A stretch of DNA of 38,975 nt, taken from assembly GCA_013375455.1 (NCBI GenBank), contig JABXJT010000047.1, positions 1 through 38,975 on the forward strand, read 5' to 3'. Every line of letters begins with the position of its first letter. Positions within the stretch are counted from its first letter, which is position 1. The translations under genes and the position numbers were made by a program. The notes under the pieces were generated by a model that saw only the letters and a program-made list of their open reading frames with translations, had not been told where the DNA came from and did no database searches. Positions 23,901-32,900 of this stretch are shown here, piece after piece. This DNA is from Candidatus Helarchaeota archaeon (lineage in GTDB: Archaea; Asgardarchaeota; Lokiarchaeia; Helarchaeales; HEL-GB-A).

Positions 23901-26900
23901 AGGGACAAAGACGGGCGGGTTCTTTAAAATGATTTGGGATACTGATTTCCTGAATGAGATTGTCACAAGGAAAGTATGATTAAGATAGTTGCCTGTTGGG
24001 TGGAACAGTGTGATATAGAAGTTGTAGCCAATTGCATTTTCTGCCACTGTACCATTTATGAGAATAACAAAAATTCCCACAGGTGAGCCAGCTATAGTAG
24101 TTTCAATTCCATTTATGGTGAAATTTCCGGATTCATATGGTGATCCCGTGTCGCCTTGGACCGAAATATTAGAATTGGGGACTAAAGTCCCACGATCTGT
24201 GTCATTGTACAGGACCGTTACATTTACAATATCACCCCACGGCCAGCCTCCTATCGCATCAAGGTAATAAGTGCTATTAATTATCGTTGTATGAGATGTA
24301 ACTACTTGTTGAATTGAAAAGGGAAGTCCTTTATAGGTGATATTTGTATAATAATCAACATTTAAAGCGTAGGCTTTCACATCTATGATGTATGTTTTTA
24401 CCTGATTGACCGTATCTTTATTTATATTGAGAATATAGCTCCCATTACCTTGATCCTGTGATACGTAATCTTGCCAATAAGTCCAGTTAGAGGGAGAGGT
24501 TATCTCCAATTGCCCACCTGGTATCAACTCACCATCATAATATATACTTTCAGAATCAATAACCTGCCAAACAAGGTTAATTGTTGCATTATCCCCCCAA
24601 GGCTGGCTCACAGTGGTTGGATATATGAGGAATGTATTAAGTGCACGTACGCTAAAAGGAATGTTTGAAAAACTAGCTGGACTAAAGTATGCAGAAACAG
24701 GTAGCACTTCTAAATCAATGCTATAACTCCCAGTTACATTGGCGGTACTGTTGAATATTGTTATTATGTAATCGGGGCTCTCATCCCAGTATGTCCAATT
24801 GTCATCAAGAACCCAGCCAGCTGGGCTTGTTATATTAAAAGTATTAGCAGCTACGGCTTGACCATCATACCAATCACTTTCTGGATCACTTACGATATAA
24901 TGAACTGTGATATTAACTGGATTCCCATAAGGAACAGGCGCTACTGGATCATAGGTTAGGACAGTTGCCAACTCCCGAATTGTAAATGGCAATCCTAAGA
25001 CTGAGGCGGGTTCATATTTTGGATTTAAAGTTGCTGCTTGAACATCAATTCTATAATTCTGAACTACATTGACTGTGGTATTAGTAATATCGAGTGTGTA
25101 TACTCCATTATTGCCAGAAGACGTATAATCTGCCCCGAAGTTCCAACCACTCGGACGAGTCACTGTTAGCGAGCCGCTACTTATCCCCTGATTGTGATAC
25201 CATAACGATTCTGGATCGCTAACGTTAAATAAAAAGCTAATTGTGACATTATTGCCCCATGGAACGTTAGGAATGGGCGTGTAAGTCAAACGTGTGATGA
25301 GAGGACGAATCGTGAAAGGTATGCCAGATACTGTAGAAGTCTGATATATCACATTTCCAGAATCTGCAAAGATGTTAAATATGTAAGTACCCACATCAAC
25401 TGTAACGGTTCCATTATCTAGAATGAATTGGAATACGCCGTTTTCTCCTGTGACTGTATATTCAACACCAAGTGTCCATGTATTTGAACTATTTGAAAGT
25501 GTCCATGTCGTTACATTCAGGCCCAATCCATCAAATAGCACGCTACCTGGATCTGATACATTATAGAAAACGGTAACATTTACTGGATTTCCCCAAGGTT
25601 GAGTTTCTGCCGGTGTCCATGAAATTGAAGTGATTAATGCCCGGATCTTGAAGGGTAATCCAGCGAAGCTTGCATTTGAATATTCTGGATTGATTGGATC
25701 TCCTAATATATCAAAATAGAAGCTTCCAGTACTATTGTAAATTGAATTCTTAATTGTTAAGAGATAAAAACCATTGCTTCCGCTCATAAGGTATTCATTC
25801 CCCTCAGACCATTGTCCAGAGCTATTGGACAAATCCCAGGTCACGTTCAGGCCTAGGCCATCAATGCTACTTGCTGGATCTGATACATTAAAGAAGACTT
25901 CGATGCTCACATTATTACCGTAGGGTTGAGTAATGGTGGGATTGTATGTAATGGCCGTAATTAAAGCGCGAATGCTGAAGGGAATGTTGATTAATGAAGC
26001 AGGCTCATAGATAGGATTGCCCATTTCTGCAGTCATATCAAAAGAGTAGCTTCCTATAGTAGAATACACATCTTTGATAATGGTGAATGTATAAGCACCT
26101 CCCGTACCTGAAACATCATATTCGACACCTTCTGTCCATTGCCCAGAAATGTTTGAAAGAGTCCAGTTGGTTACAGTCAATCCCATCCCATCGTAAAGAA
26201 CACTTGCAGAATCAGAGACATTCATAAAGATATTAATAGTAATGTTGTTCCCAAACGGTGTTGGGAGAGTTGGGACGTAGGAAATTGCGGTCGTGAGGGC
26301 GCGAATCGTGAATGGCACGTTGCTGAAAGTAGCAGAGGAGTATAAACTAGCGATAGGATTTGCTTGAATATCGAACGAATAGGCGCCAATAGTGGCATAA
26401 ACATTATTTAGTATCGTGAAGTCGAAAACCCCGCTGCCTCCGGTCACGAGATATTGCACGCTTGCGGTCCAAGATCCGCTAGCATTGGATAACTCAAAGG
26501 TCGCATCCAAGCCCAAACCATTATATGCACTATCGGGATCGGAAACGTTGTAAAATACTCGAAGATTAGTCACGTTATTGCCAATAGGAACAGGTGAAAC
26601 TGGGATTATGGAAAGAACAGTGGTGAGGGCCCGGATATTAAATATTATATTATTAGTAATTGCTGAACTATGAATGCTACTACTTGGCGTGGCTTGGATG
26701 TTAAAATAAAAATTACCGACGGCATCATATACATTACTCAAGATTGTGAGATCAAAGACACCATCGCTTCCAGATATTAAATATTCGATACCGACGCTCC
26801 AAGGTCCACTAATATTGGTTAGAGACCATATAGTTACATTCACTCCCATTCCATCATATAGCACACTTGCGGGATCTGAGATATTAAATAAGATCTGAAT

Positions 26901-29900
26901 TGATACATTATTTCCAAAGGGCGTAGGAACAGCTGGGATGTAAGTTATTGCAGTTGTGAGGGCACGAATCGTGAATGGCACGTTATCAAAGGTAGCAATT
27001 TTATAAAGGCCCGACCCTTCATCAGCTTGAATGTCAAACGTTTGGGTGCCGATGGTAGAATATACGTTATTGAAAATGATGAATGTGAATGTCCCATTTG
27101 CTCCAATTATTTGGTACTCTGTACCAACGTTCCACGATCCGCTAGCATTAGTGAGAGACCAGGTAGTTACATTTAATCCTGCACCGTTATAGATTAGACT
27201 TTCTGGATCCGAAACATTGTAAAACACCTGGATAGTGATATTGTTACCAAAAGGTTGAGGCGTTGCGGGGATGTAAGTCAAAGTGGTTGTTAAGGCACGA
27301 ATCGTGAAGGAAAGATCATCAAGAGAGACGTTTGTATAACGATTATCTATAGCATTTGCTTGAATATCGAAAGTGTATGTCCCAGTTGTGGAGTAAACAT
27401 TATTAATAATAGTCAAAATATATGCACCATTACTCCCTATTATATTAAATTCAACACCTGAAGTCCAAGACCCACTACTATTTGAAAGTGTCCATGCACT
27501 AACGTCTAATCCCCTATTGTTATAATACAAACTTTCTGGGTCAGAAATATTATAGTATATAGAAAGGGTGACATTATTGCCAAATGGCTCAGGGGTAGTT
27601 GGAATATACGTTATAGTTGTGGTTAAACGACGAACTGTAAAGGGTATATTAGTAAATGACGCAGGTTGAAATCGGTTATTGCTTGAATTAACTGTGATAT
27701 CAAATACAAAGGTACCGATGTTAGCACCATAAACAGTCTCGTTATCTATGGTAATTGTGTAGGATCCAGCAATGCCCGAAATGTTATATTCTACACCTTG
27801 AATCCAAACCGTACCATTACTTAAAGTCCACGTTGCTATATCTATTTCTACACCATTCCAATAAAGCGAGGTGGGATCATTTACTGAGTAAGAAATATTA
27901 ATGTTCACATTATTTCCCCAAGGTACAGGGAGGGGAGATATGTATGTTAAGGTTGTCGTGAGTGCACGAACCGTGAAACTTAAGGAAGTTGTTGCATTCT
28001 TGTAAATTTTGTTGATATTATAATATGAAGCCTGGATGGATATAGAATATGAATCAACATCCAAAGTTGTATTGAAGATGGTGATGGTATAACTGCCAAA
28101 TCCATTATCAGTTACAGAATAATTATTTCCATATGAAAATGGTGATAGCGGACCGCCTGAATTTGAAATCGAGGTGATGTTCAGAAGTGCTCCTGCAATA
28201 AAACTTCCATCCCAAGAGCTTGAGCTATCGCTTACATTAAATTGAACGTTAAGTTGGAATGGATTCCCATAAGGAATGGGTGCAGGGATGCCATAAATGA
28301 GTATTGTATTGACTTGTCTGACATTAATGCTAAACGAAATTGAACGATTGGTATAGAATGGCTGCCCAGGCCAGCTAAAGTAAGCCGTGAAGGTATAAGT
28401 TCCGGTCGTCGGGAGTTTTGATGAATTAATCTCAACTTCATATTGTCCATTCCCTAATTCGCTGATCCAAGCGTAACCAGAAGAATTCCAGGCTTGATTC
28501 AACCAATCTCGTAATTCGAATATAACATTGCCGGAAATATTTTCAATGCCTTGACCTCCAGTTATCTCCAAATCGCGCCATTCAAAAGTAACTGATGCAT
28601 TTTCCCCAAAAGGGATCTGAATTGGTGGCACGTATGACAAATCAGTATTACGTGACCGAACAGGAATGGAAGCTAGAAGTCCCGTCCAATTCTTGTAGTA
28701 TGGCGCGCCTTCCCATGAAATATCGATATAAACCGAATGTCCGACTTCATTGAGGGTTGTCCAGTATGAAGTATTAATTTCGATGATGTAATAGCCATTT
28801 GCAGGTCCATTATATAGGGTCCAATACGTGTTAGGAATATTTGTGACGTTCAATATCACATCCGTAAGGTCTGTGATATCAGAATCATTAATTGGAACTG
28901 AATTGAATGTATCGTAATACTGAATGGTGATGTTAGCTAGAGTATTCCATCCTGTAGCTGCTGGAGGTGTGATAGTAACTTGACTATCAATAGACCTGAC
29001 ATTTACAAAGACGTTCAAGGACCGGGGTGTATAAGACCCGCCTGATGCATCCACGCGGATCCGGTGGAACCCACTTGAAGGTGGAGGATGAAGTGTTGTA
29101 TTAATTGTTATTCCATACAAGCCAGTGCCAGCGTCAACCGTCGTATAATTCCAATATGAGGAATTCCAATATTCCAATCGATCGAGGTCCCATAAATTAA
29201 GACCCGTGCCTGGTATGCCAGATCCATCGATTTTTTGGTACGTGACGTTAAAAACAGAATTCTCACCCCAAACAACTGGTTGCGGAAAGGTTACGCCCAT
29301 CACACTCGTCTGAGCTTCAATAATAAAGGTTATATTCAATATTTGGCTCTGAATATACTGTCCTGCCGAGATATTCATCGATAAGATTGATCGATTTCCC
29401 GCAGGTATGCTTGTAAAATTAATCTGTAATAAATAGCGTCCGTCTTCTCCCATTGGATAACTTCCATTATCTCCTGATTCTACCCATCGATTGAGACCGT
29501 TAGACCAACCATAGACGGCCATTACATCAGGGAAAAGAGTGGCATTGAAGGGCCAGGTCCAATTGAGTAGGACAGGATCTCCGGAGGTTGTATTCACTAT
29601 CCCTATACCTGATTCGCTATCAATATAATTAATAGAAATATTGACAATTCCGTTTATCACGTATGCAAGTGGTGCATAGGGGGATGTAAATTGAGAATAT
29701 CCCTGACGAATTGCGAAGGTAATATTCGCAATTTCTCGAGTGTCATAATTAGTTTTATTGAACCGGATAGAAATATCATAACTTCCAAAATCATTGAGTT
29801 TATCGGTTCCCATAAAGATCTTGACTAAATACCATCCGCTTCCTCTATCATTATCCCCTACACCCGTTCCTTCCACGGTATAATTACCAAGAGCTTCTGT

Positions 29901-32900
29901 AAATGGTGATAATGGAAGATCATTAGGATCAGTTATATTATAAATATTGACTGAGGCAACATCAATTGGAAGCGAATTATCAACATCAGTATACTTCAAC
30001 CATATAGATATATAGCCACCTTCAGCATAAGGAGTGGAGCCAGGGGGTTGATATTCAAGAAGTGCGGTAATATTCCGCACGTTAAAAGGAATTCGGATTG
30101 ATTGATTATTATAATAGGAAAGAGAAAACCAAGTTATGTCTATATCGGCATAGTAAGTGCCAGTTAATCCGAGGGAATTTGTGTCAACAGTAATATTGTA
30201 CCACCCATCACCATAACCAGGGACACCTTCCATCGTATATATCCAATAATTAGCCCCACCAACCTGCGATAGGTTTGAATCGAGAATGATAACTGAAATT
30301 GACACGTTACCTGCACTATTTTGCAGTCCGGGGATCTGGGGATTCGTATTATTATTAATTCCAACGGGTGATGTTGAGTTCTTCAAGTCACGATATTGGA
30401 TTTTGATCGTTGCATTTTGCAAGAAAGGTGTGATATCGGGCGTTTGGTAAATTAAATCAGTATCCCGAGTTTTGATGGTTATTGTGATTGTAGTAGTGGA
30501 ATTTTGGTAGGCATATTTATAGATATTGACTTGAACTTTTTGGGTTCCAACTGGCCAAGCGGCAGGATCTGTGGTATCAAGTTCAATACTGAAGGATCCA
30601 TCGCCGTTATCAACCCAATTGTAAGAGAAATTCTGCGTTTCATTAACTGTGATATTGAAAACGGGATACACCTTGTTATAATTCAAATCGATATCCTCAA
30701 AGTACACAGTTAAAGAGGTATTTTTGCCCCAAGGAGTTGGATCGGGAATATCATAGGTTACTTGCGTGAAATGGGCGCGCATATCGAATCGAACTATAAG
30801 GGATCGATTGATATAACCATTCATATAAATTGAAATATTAGCATAATATGTCCCCATTGAAAATCCAGTAGTATTGAGTTCGACTTGATAATTGCCACTC
30901 CCGAGGTCTGTCCAATCTCCTACAAATGATGGATTGCTTTCATTCACTGTGATGGAATTCGCGCCTGGAAGGGGATTTCCATTCTGATTACTCAGACTAT
31001 CTTCAACAGAAAATGTCAGGTCAATGGTCACATTAGTACCCCAAGCTGCGGGAGATGGGGCGATATAAACGAAGCTCGTGGCGATGGCACGAATAGAAAA
31101 GGTACTACTCGTAGAAGCATTGTCATAATTTGCAACACCACTGGCTTTTAAATCAATTAAATAGGTTTGGATCACGCTGAGTTTTGAATTATTGATTATA
31201 ACCTGATATTCGCCATTACCGATTTCAGTTACAGTATAATCAGTTCCAAAGGTATATCCAGCTGTCGTAATATTTATTTGCGCACCGGTAATGCCTTGTC
31301 CATTATAATAGGAACTTAAAGTATCCTTTACCTGATAATGAACCGTAACCGTCACGTTTTCTCCTAAGGGTTGGGCTGGTACAAGATCTGCTACTAGTTC
31401 AGTGTATAGATTTCGGACTGAAAAGGATAATGGGGTCGTGGCTGATTGGAACAGCCCGTTTTCGTAGAGGGTGAGTGTCTCTGAATATGCTTGAATGTTT
31501 GTAATAGTCCCATTATCAATTATTAGATCATAATCTCCATTTCCGATTTCTGTGATAGAGAATGAATGCCCACCCGTTACATTAAAATGCGAGGTGTTAA
31601 GTCCTGCGATCCCGTCCCCATCATACAATTGGCTTGCACTATCATCATAAGTCACATGTATTCTGGCAGTCAAGTCATTTCCATAGGGGATATCTACAAT
31701 TGGATTTATGGTAATTGAACTAATTAACTTTCGAATTGTCCAAGAAACGGAACGATTATCAGATAAAAATAGCCCTCCTTCTAGAAGAGCAATATATTCC
31801 TGATATGTGCCTAAAGTTAAAACTGTTCCATTTAAAACCTCGGCAATATAATTTCCATTTCCAATTTCATTTATGTTAAATGAATGATTCCCAGTCATAT
31901 TGAAATTTAAAAGGCTCAAACCTGTAATAGGGGCATCATCATACCATTGACTAACCGGATCTGAGTAGAGAACTTGGAAAGAAATAGTGACATTATTGCC
32001 ATACGGGACAGCGCCGACAGGGTTGATCAGGAGAAGTGAGTATAATTTGCGAACATTTATATCAAGGAATCTTTGAGCGGTTTCATAATTTGTTAAACCG
32101 GATGCTTCAATTGTTATTGAGAAAGTGTTAATGGAATTCAAAGTGTTATTATATATAGTGATGATGTAGTCGCCTGTAATAGTGGCGTGTGGATTAACGG
32201 TGTAATTTGTTCCGTAACTATATCCCACTGTTGTTATGTTGATTTGTGCGCCGACAATTCCCAATCCATTAAACTTACTATCAGTATCCGTAACTCTATA
32301 ATGGACGGTTATATTGACATTATTTCCGTAGGGAATATCACTTGGTGGATCATAGGTTAAAGAAGTGATGATTTGGCGAACAGTCAGTTTTATAGCTATT
32401 GATTTATTAGCGTAATATGGAATGCCTGTCCAACTGGCATCCAAATTTATAACATAAGTACCAGTCTGTGTAAAAGCAGGTGCACTCGTGTTTACTTCTA
32501 AATAAAAAACACCTGCTGTGATTTCATAAATCGAATAATAGCCACTCAAAGATGAATTGACTGAGAAGTAAAGTTGACTAGTGCTATTGGAGATTCCGGT
32601 CCCATTCACTCCATCAAGAAAATTAATTGTAATATTGATGGAATCTTTGATCGGAGGCGAATCAGGTGGGACATAAGAGAGTTCAGAAATCCTGGCCCTC
32701 ACGAATATTGAAATTTGACGTGTCTTTGTTTGGTATCCTCCTTGATTTGCAGTGATGTCCACCTCATATAATGTATCAGGCGTCGCCCAGGTAGTTGCGA
32801 AGGTTAAATAATAGTAGCCACTTCCTAAAGATCCATTAAACCAACTTCCACTCTGCCATCCACTCGAAACCTGTACATCTGCCCCGACTATACCGAGATT

